DNA of 64,000 nucleotides from Euwallacea fornicatus (Eukaryota; Arthropoda; Insecta; Coleoptera; Curculionidae), in assembly GCF_040115645.1 (NCBI RefSeq), contig NW_027096038.1, positions 372,001-436,000 of the forward strand, read 5' to 3'. Made by a program: the position numbers and the translations under genes. This document shows positions 25,168-38,916 of this stretch, in pieces; the first letter of the stretch is position 1, and each line of letters starts with the position of its first letter. The notes beneath the pieces are model-generated. The model was not told the DNA's origin and did not search any database. It saw only the letters and a list, made by a program, of their open reading frames with translations.

Positions 25168-26848
25168 TGTGTTGTGTCATTTTAAAGATCTCGTCGAGCT
25201 GATTAATTTGACACTTTGTTTAACAAATTTGGTTCTTATTTACCGACGTTATCGAGCTTCAAAGTTTGAAAAGTCACAAAAGTTGTGTGTTTGAGCACAT
25301 AAAGTACTATTTTTCATGGAAATTCATCAAGATGCAATCATGATGTGTTGTGTCATTTTAAAGATCTCGTCGAGCTGATTAATTTGACACTTTGTTTAAC
25401 AAATTTGGTTCTTATTTACCGACGTTATCGAGCTTCAAAGTTTGAAAAGTCACAAAAGTTGTGTGTTTGAGCACATAAAGTACTATTTTTCATGGAAATT
25501 CATCAAGATGCAATCATGATATGTTGTGTTATTTTAAAGATCTCGTCGTGCTGATTAATTTGACACTTTGTTTAACAAATTTGGTCCTAATTTACCGAAG
25601 TTATCGAGCTTCAAAGTTTGAAAAGTCACAAAAGTTGTGTGTTTGAGCACATAAAGTACTATTTGTCTTGGAAATTCATCAAGATGCAATCATGATGTGT
25701 TATGACATCTTCAAAATCTCGTCGAGCTGATTAATGTGACACTTTGTTTAACAAATTTGGTCCTAATTTACCGAAGTTATCGAGCTTCAAAGTTTGAAAA
25801 GTCACAAAAGTTGGGTGTTTGAGCACATAAAGTACTATTTGTCTTGGAAATTCAACAAGATGCAATCATGATGTTTTGTGTCATTTTAAAGATCTCGTCG
25901 AGCTGATTAATTTGAAACTTTGTTTAACAAATTTGGTCCTAATTTACCGAAGTTATCGAGCTTCAAAGTTTGAAAAGTCACAAAAGTTGTGTGTTTGAGC
26001 ACAAAAAGTACTATTTTTCATGGAAATTCATCAAGATGCAATCATGATGTGTTGTGTCATTTTAAAGATCTCGTCGAGCTGATTAATTTGACACTTTGTT
26101 TAACAAATTTGGTTCTTATTTACCGACGTTATCGAGCTTCAAAGTTTGAAAAGTCACAAAAGTTGTGTGTTTGAGCACATAAAGTACTATTTTTCATGGA
26201 AATTCATCAAGATGCAATCATGATATGTTGTGTTATTTTAAAGATCTCGTCGTGCTGATTAATTTGACACTTTGTTTAACAAATTTGGTCCTAATTTACC
26301 GAAGTTATCGAGCTTCAAATTTTGAAAAGTCATAAAAGTTGTGTGTTTGAGCACATAAAGTACTATTTTTCATGGAAATTCATCAAGATGCAATCATGAT
26401 ATGTTGTGTTATTTTAAAGATCTCGTCGTGCTGATTAATTTGACACTTTGTTTAACAAATTTGGTCCTTATTTGCCGAAGTTATCGAGCTTCAAATTTTG
26501 AAAAGTCATAAAAGTTGTGTGTTTGAGCATATAAAGTACTATTTGTCTTGGAAATTCATCAAGATGCAATCATGATGTGTTTTGACATCTTCAAAATCTC
26601 GTCGAGCTGATTAATGTGACACTTTGTTTAACAAATTTGGTCCTAATTTGCCGAAGTTATCGAGCTTCAAAGTTTGAAAAGTCACAAAAGTTGGGTGTTT
26701 GAGCACATAAAGTACTATTTTTCATGGAAATTCATCAAGATGCAATCATGATATGTTGTGTTATTTTAAAGATCTCGTCGTGCTGATTAATTTGACACTT
26801 TGTTTAACAAATTTGGTCCTTATTTGCCGAAGTTATCGAGCTTCAAAT
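25168..26848. repeat. array between displaced duplications, with ACCGACG monomers
   Basis: This is ordinary 176-bp monomers. Two adjacent monomers near 25240 and 25424 carry the same ACCGACGTTATC variant and appear to be a one-monomer duplication; a third is near 26128. About 26390-26930 holds a two-monomer repeat of GATATG followed by CAAATTTTG plus GTTTTGACATC. Nothing other than satellite is present. Confidence 0.8.
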
Positions 26849-28511
26849 TTTGAAAAGTCATAAAAGTTGTGTGTTTGAGCATATAAAGTACTATTTGTCT
26901 TGGAAATTCATCAAGATGCAATCATGATGTGTTTTGACATCTTCAAAATCTCGTCGAGCTGATTAATGTGACACTTTGTTTAACAAATTTGGTCCTAATT
27001 TGCCGAAGTTATCGAGCTTCAAAGTTTGAAAAGTCACAAAAGTTGGGTGTTTGAGCACATAAAGTACTATTTGTCTTGGAAATTCAACAAGATGCAATCA
27101 TGATGTGTTGTGTCATTTTAAAGATCTCGTCGAGCTGATTAATTTGAAACTTTGTTTAACAAATTTGGTCCTAATTTACCGAAGTTATCGAGCTTCAAAG
27201 TTTGAAAAGTCACAAAAGTTGTGTGTTTGAGCACAAAAAGTACTATTTGTCTTGGAAATTCATCAAGATGCAATCATGATGTGTTGTGTCATTTTAAAGA
27301 TCTCGTCGAGCTGATTAATTTGACACTTTGTTTAACAAATTTGGTTCTTATTTGCCGAAGTTATCGAGCTTCAAAGTTTGAAAAGTCACAATAGTTGTGT
27401 GTTTGAGCACATAAAGTACTATTTTTCATGGAAATTCATCAAGATGCAATCATGATATGTTGTGTTATTTTAAAGATCTCGTCGAGCTGATTAATTTGAC
27501 ACTTTGTTTAACAAATTTGGTTCTCATTTGCCGAAGTTATCGAGCTTCAAAGTTTGAAAAGTCACAAAAGTTGTGTGTTTGAGCATATAAAGTACTATTT
27601 GTCTTGGAAATTCATCAAGATGCAATCATGATGTGTTATGACATCTTCAAAATCTCGTCGAGCTGATTAATGTGACACTTTGTTTAACAAATTTGGTCCT
27701 AATTTACCGAAGTTATCGAGCTTCAAAGTTTGAAAAGTCACAAAAGTTGTGTGTTTGAGCACATAAAGTACTATTTTTCATGGAAATTCATCAAGATGCA
27801 ATCATGATGTGTTGTGTCATTTTAAAGATCTCGTCGAGCTGATTAATTTGACACTTTGTTTAACAAATTTGGTCCTAATTTGCCGAAGTTATCGAGCTTC
27901 AAAGTTTGAAAAGTCACAAAAGTTGGGTGTTTGAGCACATAAAGTACTATTTGTCTTGGAAATTCATCAAGAGGCAATCATGATGTGTTGTGTCATTTTA
28001 AAGATCTCGTCGAGCTGATTAATTTGACACTTTGTTTAACAAATTTGGTTCTCATTTGCCGAAGTTATCGAGCTTCAAAGTTTGAAAAGTCATAAAAGTT
28101 GTGTGTTTGAGCATATAAAGTACTATTTGTCTTGGAAATTCATCAAGATGCAATCATGATGTGTTGTGACATCTTCAAAATCTCGTCGAGCTGATTAATG
28201 TGACACTTTGTTTAACAAATTTGGTCCTAATTTGCCGAAGTTATCGAGCTTCAAAGTTTGAAAAGTCACAAAAGTTGGGTGTTTGAGCACATAAAGTACT
28301 ATTTGTCTTGGAAATTCAACAAGATGCAATCATGATGTGTTGTGTCATTTTAAAGATCTCGTCGAGCTGATTAATTTGACACTTTGTTTAACAAATTTGG
28401 TCCTAATTTGCCGAAGTTATCGAGCTTCAAAGTTTGAAAAGTCACAAAAGTTGGGTGTTTGAGCACATAAAGTACTATTTTTCATGGAAATTCATCAAGA
28501 TGCAATCATGA
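26849..28511. repeat. 1663-bp segment, copy 2
   Basis: Partner of 23505-25167. It sits directly left of the second copy of the 43-monomer duplication, so 23.5-30.7 kb is a mosaic of two overlapping displaced duplications. Confidence 0.83.
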
Positions 28512-30667
28512 TATGTTGTGTTATTTTAAAGATCTCGTCGTGCTGATTAATTTGACACTTTGTTTAACAAATTTGGTCCTTATTTGCCGAAGTTATCGAG
28601 CTTCAAAGTTTGAAAAGTCACAAAAGTTGTGTGTTTGAGCACATAAAGTACTATTTTTCATGGAAATTCATCAAGATGCAATCATGATATGTTGTGTTAT
28701 TTTAAAGATCTCGTCGTGCTGATTAATTTGACACTTTGTTTAACAAATTTGGTCCTAATTTACCGAAGTTATCGAGCTTCAAAGTTTGAAAAGTCACAAA
28801 AGTTGTGTGTTTGAGCACATAAAGTACTATTTGTCTTGGAAATTCATCAAGATGCAATCATGATGTGTTGTGTCATTTTAAAGGTCTCTTCGAGCTGATT
28901 AATTTGACACTTTGTTTAACAAATTTGGTTCTCATTTGCCGAAGTTATCGAGCTTCAAAGTTTGAAAAGTCATAAAAGTTGTGTGTTTGAGCATATAAAG
29001 TACTATATGTCTTGGAAATTTATCAAGATGCAATCATGATGTGTTGTGACATCTTCAAAATCTCGTCGAGCTGATTAATGTGACACTTTGTTTAACAAAT
29101 TTGGTCCTAATTTGCCGAAGTTATCGAGCTTCAAAGTTTGAAAAGTCACAAAAGTTGGGTGTTTGAGCACATAAAGTACTATTTGTCTTGGAAATTCATC
29201 AAGAGGCAATCATGATGTGTTGTGTCATTTTAAAGATCTCGTCGAGCTGATTAATTTGACACTTTGTTTAACAAATTTGGTTCTTATTTGCCGAAGTTAT
29301 CGAGCTTCAAAGTTTGAAAAGTCACAATAGTTGTGTGTTTGAGCACATAAAGTACTATTTTTCATGGAAATTCATCAAGATGCAATCATGATATGTTGTG
29401 TTATTTTAAAGATCTCGTCGAGCTGATTAATTTGACACTTTGTTTAACAAATTTGGTCCTAATTTGCCGAAGTTATCGAGCTTCAAAGTTTGAAAAGTCA
29501 CAAAAGTTGGGTGTTTGAGCACATAAAGTACTATTTGTCTTGGAAATTCAACAAGATGCAATCATGATGTGTTGTGTCATTTTAAAGATCTCGTCGAGCT
29601 GATTAATTTGAAACTTTGTTTAACAAATTTGGTCCTAATTTACCGAAGTTATCGAGCTTCAAATTTTGAAAAGTCACAAAAGTTGTGTGTTTGAGCACAA
29701 AAAGTACTATTTGTCTTGGAAATTCATCAAGATGCAATCATGATGTGTTGTATTATTTTAAAGATCTCGTCGAGCTGATTAATTTGACACTTTGTTTAAC
29801 AAATTTGGTCCTAATTTACCGAAGTTATCGAGCTTCAAAGTTTGAAAAGTCACAAAAGTTGTGTGTTTGAGCACATAAAGTACTATTTGTCTTGGAAATT
29901 CATCAAGATGCAATCATGATGTGTTGTGTCATTTTAAAGGTCTCTTCGAGCTGATTAATTTGACACTTTGTTTAACAAATTTGGTTCTCATTTGCCGAAG
30001 TTATCGAGCTTCAAATTTTGAAAAGTCATAAAAGTTGTGTGTTTGAGCATATAAAGTACTATTTGTCTTGGAAATTCATCAAGATGCAATCATGATGTGT
30101 TTTGACATCTTCAAAATCTCGTCGAGCTGATTAATGTGACACTTTGTTTAACAAATTTGGTCCTAATTTGCCGAAGTTATCGAGCTTCAAAGTTTGAAAA
30201 GTCACAAAAGTTGTGTGTTTGAGCACATAAAGTACTATTTTTCATGGAAATTCATCAAGATGCAATCATGATATGTTGTGTTATTTTAAAGATCTCGTCG
30301 TGCTGATTAATTTGACACTTTGTTTAACAAATTTGGTCCTTATTTGCCGAAGTTATCGAGCTTCAAATTTTGAAAAGTCATAAAAGTTGTGTGTTTGAGC
30401 ATATAAAGTACTATTTGTCTTGGAAATTCATCAAGATGCAATCATGATGTGTTTTGACATCTTCAAAATCTCGTCGAGCTGATTAATGTGACACTTTGTT
30501 TAACAAATTTGGTCCTAATTTGCCGAAGTTATCGAGCTTCAAAGTTTGAAAAGTCACAAAAGTTGGGTGTTTGAGCACATAAAGTACTATTTGTCTTGGA
30601 AATTCAACAAGATGCAATCATGATGTGTTGTGTCATTTTAAAGATCTCGTCGAGCTGATTAATTTGA
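28201..30667. repeat. 2467-bp segment, copy 2
   Basis: Partner of 20633-23099. The copies are separated by about 5.1 kb of other monomers, which themselves contain a 19-monomer duplication. The present spacing therefore reflects more than one event, or a larger 43-monomer duplication later reworked in the middle. Confidence 0.86.
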
Positions 30668-32282
30668 CACTTTGTTTAACAAATTTGGTCCTAATTTACC
30701 GAAGTTATCGAGCTTCAAAGTTTGAAAAGTCACAAAAGTTGTGTGTTTGAGCACATAAAGTACTATTTTTCATGGAAATTCATCAAGATGCAATCATGAT
30801 GTGTTGTGACATCTTCAAAATCTCGTCGAGCTGATTAATGTGACACTTTGTTTAACAAATTTGGTTCTTATTTGCCGAAGTTATCGAGCTTCAAAGTTTG
30901 AAAAGTCACAAAAGTTGTGTGTTTGAGCACATATAGTACTATTTTTCATGGAAATTCATCAAGATGCAATCATGATGTGTTGTGTCATTTTAAAGATCTC
31001 GTCGAGCTGATTAATTTGACACTTTGTTTAACAAATTTGGTTCTTATTTGCCGAAGTTATCGAGCTTCAAAGTTTGAAAAGTCACAATAGTTGTGTGTTT
31101 GAGCACATAAAGTACTATTTTTCATGGAAATTCATCAAGATGCAATCATGATATGTTGTGTTATTTTAAAGATCTCGTCGAGCTGATTAATTTGACACTT
31201 TGTTTAACAAATTTGGTTCTCATTTGCCGAAGTTATCGAGCTTCAAAGTTTGAAAAGTCATAAAAGTTGTGTGTTTGAGCATATAAAGTACTATTTGTCT
31301 TGGAAATTCAACAAGATGCAATCATGATGTGTTGTGTCATTTTAAAGATCTCGTCGAGCTGATTAATTTGACACTTTGTTTAACAAATTTGGTCCTAATT
31401 TACCGAAGTTATCGAGCTTCAAAGTTTGAAAAGTCACAAAAGTTGTGTGTTTGAGCACATAAAGTACTATTTTTCATGGAAATTCATCAAGATGCAATCA
31501 TGATGTGTTGTGACATCTTCAAAATCTCGTCGAGCTGATTAATGTGACACTTTGTTTAACAAATTTGGTTCTTATTTGCCGAAGTTATCGAGCTTCAAAG
31601 TTTGAAAAGTCACAAAAGTTGTGTGTTTGAGCACATAAAGTACTATTTGTCTTGGAAATTCATCAAGAGGCAATCATGATGTGTTGTGTCATTTTAAAGA
31701 TCTCGTCGAGCTGATTAATTTGACACTTTGTTTAACAAATTTGGTTCTTATTTGCCGAAGTTATCGAGCTTCAAAGTTTGAAAAGTCACAATAGTTGTGT
31801 GTTTGAGCACATAAAGTACTATTTTTCATGGAAATTCATCAAGATGCAATCATGATATGTTGTGTTATTTTAAAGATCTCGTCGAGCTGATTAATTTGAC
31901 ACTTTGTTTAACAAATTTGGTTCTCATTTGCCGAAGTTATCGAGCTTCAAAGTTTGAAAAGTCACAAAAGTTTTGTGTTTGAGCACATAAAGTACTATTT
32001 GTCTTGGAAATTCATCAAGATGCAATCATGATGTGTTGTGACATCTTCAACATCTCGTCGAGCTGATTAATGTGACACTTTGTTTAACAAATTTGTTTCT
32101 CATTTGCCGAAGTTATCGAGCTTCAAAGTTTGAAAAGTCATAAAAGTTGTGTGTTTGAGCATATAAACTCCTATTTGTCTTGGAAATTCATCAAGATGCA
32201 ATCATGATGTGTTGTGACATCTTCAAAATCTCGTCGAGCTGATTAATGTGACACTTTGTTTAACAAATTTGGTCCTTATTTG
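30668..32282. repeat. array between higher-order blocks
   Basis: About nine monomers with a partial four-monomer rhythm of CACAATAG, GATATG, CAACAAG and GTGACATC variants. Private bases occur at 32051 (CAACATCTC), 32096 (TTTGTTTCTC) and 32167 (CATATAAACTCC). Nothing other than satellite is present. Confidence 0.78.
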
Positions 32283-34570
32283 CCGAAGTTATCGAGCTTC
32301 AAAGTTTGAAAAGTCACAAAAGTTGTGTGTTTGAGCACAAAAAGTACTATTTGTCTTGGAAATTCATCAAGATGCAATCATGATGTGTTGTATTATTTTA
32401 AAGATCTCGTCGAGCTGATTAATTTGACACTTTGTTTAACAAATTTGGTCCTAATTTACCGAAGTTATCGAGCTTCAAAGTTTGAAAAGTCACAAAAGTT
32501 GTGTGTTTGAGCACATAAAGTACTATTTGTCTTGGAAATTCATCAAGATGCAATCATGATGTGTTGTGTCATTTTAAAGGTCTCTTCGAGCTGATTAATT
32601 TGACACTATGTTTAACAAATTTGGTTCTCATTTGCCGAAGTTATCGAGCTTCAAAGTTTGAAAAGTCACAAAAGTTGGGTGTTTGAGCACATAAAGTACT
32701 ATTTTTCATGGAAATTCATCAAGATGCAATCATGATATGTTGTGTTATTTTAAAGATCTCGTCGAGCTGATTAATTTGACACTTTGTTTAACAAATTTGG
32801 TTCTCATTTGCCGAAGTTATCGAGCTTCAAAGTTTGAAAAGTCATAAAAGTTGTGTGTTTGAGCATATAAAGTACTATTTGTCTTGGAAATTCATCAAGA
32901 TGCAATTATGATGTGTTTTGACATCTTCAAAATCTCGTCGAGCTGATTAATGTGATACTTTGTTTAACAAATTTGGTCCTAATTTACCGAAGTTATCGAG
33001 CTTCAAAGTTTGAAAAGTCACAAAAGTTGTGTGTTTGAGCACAAAAAGTACTATCTGTCTTGGAAATTCATCAAGATGCAATCATGATGTGTTGTATTAT
33101 TTTAAAGATCTCTTCGAGCTGATTAATTTGACACTTTGTTTAACAAATTTGGTTCTCATTTGCCGAAGTTATCGAGCTTCAAAGTTTGAAAAGTCACAAA
33201 AGTTGTGTGTTTGAGCATATAAAGTACTATTTGTCTTGGAAATTCATCAAGATGCAATCATGATGTGTTATGACATCTTCAAAATCTCGTCGAGCTGATT
33301 AATGTGACACTTTGTTTAACAAATTTGGTTCTTATTTGCCGAAGTTATCGAGCTTCAAAGTTTGAAAAGTCACAAAAGTTGGGTGTTTGAGCACATAAAG
33401 TACTATTTTTCATGGAAATTCATCAAGATGCAATCATGATGTGTTGTGTCATTTTAAAGATCTCGTCGAGCTGATTAATTTGACACTTTGTTTAACAAAT
33501 TTGGTCCTTATTTGCCGAAGTTATCGAGCTTCAAAGTTTGAAAAGTCACAAAAGTTGGGTGTTTGAGCACATAAAGTACTATTTTTCATGGAAATTCATC
33601 AAGATGCAATCATGATGTGTTGTATTATTTTAAAGATCTCGTCGAGCTGATTAATTTGACACTTTGTTTAACAAATTTGGTCCTAATTTGCCGAAGTTAT
33701 CGAGCTTCAAAGTTTGAAAAGTCACAAAAGTTGGGTGTTTGAGCACATATAGTACTATTTTTCATGGAAATTCATCAAGATGCAATCATGATGTGTTGTA
33801 TTATTTTAAAGATCTCGTCGAGCTGATTAATTTGACACTTTGTTTAACAAATTTGGTCCTAATTTGCCGAAGTTATCGAGCTTCAAAGTTTGAAAAGTCA
33901 CAAAAGTTGGGTGTTTGAGCACATAAAGTACTATTTGTCTTGGAAATTCATCAAGAGGCAATCATGATGTGTTGTGTCATTTTAAAGATCTCGTCGAGCT
34001 GATTAATTTGACACTTTGTTTAACAAATTTGGTTCTTATTTACCGACGTTATCGAGCTTCAAAGTTTGAAAAGTCACAAAAGTTGTGTGTTTGAGCACAT
34101 AAAGTACTATTTTTCATGGAAATTCATCAAGATGCAATCATGATATGTTGTGTTATTTTAAAGATCTCGTCGAGCTGATTAATTTGACACTTTGTTTAAC
34201 AAATTTGGTTCTCATTTGCCGAAGTTATCGAGCTTCAAAGTTTGAAAAGTCATAAAAGTTGTGTGTTTGAGCACACAAAGTACTATTTGTCTTGGAAATT
34301 CATCAAGATGCAATCATGATGTGTTTTGACATCTTCAAAATCTCGTCGAGCTGATTAATGTGACACTTTGTTTAACAAATTTGGTCCTAATTTGCCGAAG
34401 TTATCGAGCTTCAAAGTTTGAAAAGTCACAAAAGTTGGGTGTTTGAGCACATAAAGTACTATTTGTCTTGGAAATTCAACAAGATGCAATCATGATGTGT
34501 TGTATTATTTTAAAGATCTCGTCGAGCTGATTAATTTGACACTTTGTTTAACAAATTTGGTCCTAATTTA
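32283..34570. repeat. 13-monomer (2288-bp) higher-order unit, copy 1
   Basis: Thirteen monomers repeated directly downstream; the match runs 32283-34172 against 34571-36460. Rare shared markers are ACACTATG (about 32602), GTGATACTTTG (about 32953), ACTATCTGTC (about 33051), CATATAG (about 33746) and ACCGACG (about 34043). Two differences were seen: T at 32907 against C at 35195, and G at 33378 against T at 35666. Confidence 0.88.
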
Positions 34571-36460
34571 CCGAAGTTATCGAGCTTCAAAGTTTGAAAA
34601 GTCACAAAAGTTGTGTGTTTGAGCACAAAAAGTACTATTTGTCTTGGAAATTCATCAAGATGCAATCATGATGTGTTGTATTATTTTAAAGATCTCGTCG
34701 AGCTGATTAATTTGACACTTTGTTTAACAAATTTGGTCCTAATTTACCGAAGTTATCGAGCTTCAAAGTTTGAAAAGTCACAAAAGTTGTGTGTTTGAGC
34801 ACATAAAGTACTATTTGTCTTGGAAATTCATCAAGATGCAATCATGATGTGTTGTGTCATTTTAAAGGTCTCTTCGAGCTGATTAATTTGACACTATGTT
34901 TAACAAATTTGGTTCTCATTTGCCGAAGTTATCGAGCTTCAAAGTTTGAAAAGTCACAAAAGTTGGGTGTTTGAGCACATAAAGTACTATTTTTCATGGA
35001 AATTCATCAAGATGCAATCATGATATGTTGTGTTATTTTAAAGATCTCGTCGAGCTGATTAATTTGACACTTTGTTTAACAAATTTGGTTCTCATTTGCC
35101 GAAGTTATCGAGCTTCAAAGTTTGAAAAGTCATAAAAGTTGTGTGTTTGAGCATATAAAGTACTATTTGTCTTGGAAATTCATCAAGATGCAATCATGAT
35201 GTGTTTTGACATCTTCAAAATCTCGTCGAGCTGATTAATGTGATACTTTGTTTAACAAATTTGGTCCTAATTTACCGAAGTTATCGAGCTTCAAAGTTTG
35301 AAAAGTCACAAAAGTTGTGTGTTTGAGCACAAAAAGTACTATCTGTCTTGGAAATTCATCAAGATGCAATCATGATGTGTTGTATTATTTTAAAGATCTC
35401 TTCGAGCTGATTAATTTGACACTTTGTTTAACAAATTTGGTTCTCATTTGCCGAAGTTATCGAGCTTCAAAGTTTGAAAAGTCACAAAAGTTGTGTGTTT
35501 GAGCATATAAAGTACTATTTGTCTTGGAAATTCATCAAGATGCAATCATGATGTGTTATGACATCTTCAAAATCTCGTCGAGCTGATTAATGTGACACTT
35601 TGTTTAACAAATTTGGTTCTTATTTGCCGAAGTTATCGAGCTTCAAAGTTTGAAAAGTCACAAAATTTGGGTGTTTGAGCACATAAAGTACTATTTTTCA
35701 TGGAAATTCATCAAGATGCAATCATGATGTGTTGTGTCATTTTAAAGATCTCGTCGAGCTGATTAATTTGACACTTTGTTTAACAAATTTGGTCCTTATT
35801 TGCCGAAGTTATCGAGCTTCAAAGTTTGAAAAGTCACAAAAGTTGGGTGTTTGAGCACATAAAGTACTATTTTTCATGGAAATTCATCAAGATGCAATCA
35901 TGATGTGTTGTATTATTTTAAAGATCTCGTCGAGCTGATTAATTTGACACTTTGTTTAACAAATTTGGTCCTAATTTGCCGAAGTTATCGAGCTTCAAAG
36001 TTTGAAAAGTCACAAAAGTTGGGTGTTTGAGCACATATAGTACTATTTTTCATGGAAATTCATCAAGATGCAATCATGATGTGTTGTATTATTTTAAAGA
36101 TCTCGTCGAGCTGATTAATTTGACACTTTGTTTAACAAATTTGGTCCTAATTTGCCGAAGTTATCGAGCTTCAAAGTTTGAAAAGTCACAAAAGTTGGGT
36201 GTTTGAGCACATAAAGTACTATTTGTCTTGGAAATTCATCAAGAGGCAATCATGATGTGTTGTGTCATTTTAAAGATCTCGTCGAGCTGATTAATTTGAC
36301 ACTTTGTTTAACAAATTTGGTTCTTATTTACCGACGTTATCGAGCTTCAAAGTTTGAAAAGTCACAAAAGTTGTGTGTTTGAGCACATAAAGTACTATTT
36401 TTCATGGAAATTCATCAAGATGCAATCATGATATGTTGTGTTATTTTAAAGATCTCGTCG
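34571..36460. repeat. 13-monomer higher-order unit, copy 2
   Basis: Second copy of the 2288-bp unit, ending at 36460 where CGTCGAG in copy 1 becomes CGTCGTG here. It lacks the last two monomers or so of the unit. Identity is near 99.9% over 1890 bp by eye, one of the youngest-looking events in the window. Confidence 0.88.
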
Positions 36461-36980
36461 TGCTGATTAATTTGACACTTTGTTTAACAAATTTGGTCCT
36501 TATTTGCCGAAGTTATCGAGCTTCAAAGTTTGAAAAGTCACAAAAGTTGTGTGTTTGAGCACATAAAGTACTATTTTTCATGGAAATTCATCAAGATGCA
36601 ATCATGATATGTTGTGTTATTTTAAAGATCTCGTCGTGCTGATTAATTTGACACTTTGTTTAACAAATTTGGTCCTTATTTGCCGAAGTTATCGAGCTTC
36701 AAAGTTTGAAAAGTCACAAAAGTTGTGTGTTTGAGCACATAAAGTACTATTTTTCATGGAAATTCATCAAGATGCAATCATGATATGTTGTGTTATTTTA
36801 AAGATCTCGTCGAGCTGATTAATTTGACACTTTGTTTAACAAATTTGGTTCTCATTTGCCGAAGTTATCGAGCTTCAAAGTTTGAAAAGTCATAAAAGTT
36901 GTGTGTTTGAGCATATAAAGTACTATTTGTCTTGGAAATTCATCAAGATGCAATCATGATGTGTTTTGACATCTTCAAAA
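36461..36980. repeat. array between higher-order blocks
   Basis: About three monomers: two nearly identical GATATG/CGTGCTG/GGTCCTT monomers and one GATATG/CGAGCTG/GGTTCTC monomer. This is ordinary satellite. Confidence 0.8.
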
Positions 36981-37848
36981 TCTCGTCGAGCTGATTAATG
37001 TGACACTTTGTTTAACAAATTTGGTCCTAATTTACCGAAGTTATCGAGCTTCAAAGTTTGAAAAGTCACAAAAGTTGTGTGTTTGAGCACAAAAAGTACT
37101 ATTTGTCTTGGAAATTCATCAAGATGCAATCATGATGTGTTGTATTATTTTAAAGATCTCGTCGAGCTGATTAATTTGACACTTTGTTTAACAAATTTGG
37201 TCCTAATTTACCGAAGTTATCGAGCTTCAAAGTTTGAAAAGTCACAAAAGTTGTGTGTTTGAGCACATAAAGTACTATTTGTCTTGGAAATTCATCAAGA
37301 TGCAATCATGATGTGTTGTGTCATTTTAAAGGTCTCTTCGAGCTGATTAATTTGACACTTTGTTTAACAAATTTGGTTCTTATTTGCCGAAGTTATCGAG
37401 CTTCAAAGTTTGAAAAGTCACAAAAGTTGTGTGTTTGAGCACATAAAGTACTATTTTTCATGGAAATTCATCAAGATGCAATCATGATATGTTGTGTTAT
37501 TTTAAAGATCTCGTCGTGCTGATTAATTTGACACTTTGTTTAACAAATTTGGTCCTAATTTACCGAAGTTATCGAGCTTCAAAGTTTGAAAAGTCACAAA
37601 AGTTTTGTGTTTGAGCACATAAAGTACTATTTTTCATGGAAATTCATCAAGATGCAATCATGATGTGTTGTATTATTTTAAAGATCTCGTCGAGCTGATT
37701 AATTTGACACTTTGTTTAACAAATTTGGTCCTAATTTACCGAAGTTATCGAGCTTCAAAGTTTGAAAAGTCACAAAAGTTGTGTGTTTGAGCACATAAAG
37801 TACTATTTGTCTTGGAAATTCATCAAGATGCAATCATGATGTGTTGTG
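36981..37848. repeat. 868-bp segment duplicated 11 monomers downstream, copy 1
   Basis: It matches 38917-39784 at 1936 bp offset with no difference noticed. It contains the CACAAAAAG + TGTATTATTTT monomer, the AGGTCTCTTCG monomer and the GTTTTGTGTTTG monomer. The same run recurs in part at 50225-50865. Confidence 0.83.
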
Positions 37849-38916
37849 ACATCTTCAAAATCTCGTCGAGCTGATTAATGTGACACTTTGTTTAACAAAT
37901 TTGGTCCTAATTTGCCGAAGTTATCGAGCTTCAAAGTTTGAAAAGTCACAAAAGTTGGGTGTTTGAGCACATAAAGTACTATTTGTCTTGGAAATTCAAC
38001 AAGATGCAATCATGATGTGTTGTGTCATTTTAAAGATCTCGTCGAGCTGATTAATTTGACACTTTGTTTAACAAATTTGGGTCTCATTTGCCGAAGTTAT
38101 CGATCTACAAAGTGTGAAAAGTCACAAAAGTTTTGTGTTTGAGCACATAAAGTACTATTTGTCTTGGAAATTCATCTAGATGCAATCATGATGTGTTGTA
38201 TCATTTTAAAGATCTCGTCGAGCTGATTAATTTGACACTTTGTTTAACAAATTTGGTCCTTATTTGCCGAAGTTATCGAGCTTCAAAGTTTGAAAAGTCA
38301 CAAAAGTTGTGTGTTTGAGCACATAAAGTACTATTTGTCTTGGAAATTCATCAAGATGCAATCATGATGTGTTTTGACATCTTCAAAATCTCGTCGAGCT
38401 GATTAATGTGACACTTTGTTTAACAAATTTGGTCCTAATTTGCCGAAGTTATCGAGCTTCAAAGTTTGAAAAGTCACAAAAGTTGGGTGTTTGAGCACAA
38501 AAAGTACTATTTGTCTTGGAAATTCATCAAGATGCAATCATGATGTGTTGTATTATTTTAAAGATCTCGTCGAGCTGATTAATTTGACACTTTGTTTAAC
38601 AAATTTGGTCCTAATTTACCGAAGTTATCGAGCTTCAAAGTTTGAAAAGTCACAAAAGTTGTGTGTTTGAGCACATAAAGTACTATTTGTCTTGGAAATT
38701 CAACAAGATGCAATCATGATGTGTTGTATTATTTTAAAGATCTCGTCGAGCTGATTAATTTGACACTTTGTTTAACAAATTTGGTCCTAATTTACCGAAG
38801 TTATCGAGCTTCAAAGTTTGAAAAGTCACAAAAGTTGTGTGTTTGAGCACAAAAAGTACTATTTGTCTTGGAAATTCATCAAGATGCAATCATGATGTGT
38901 TGTATTATTTTAAAGA
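37849..38916. repeat. array with one diverged GATCTAC monomer
   Basis: About six monomers between the two 868-bp copies. They include the first diverged GGGTCTC + GATCTACAAAGTGTG monomer (38101) seen since 16630. Confidence 0.8.
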
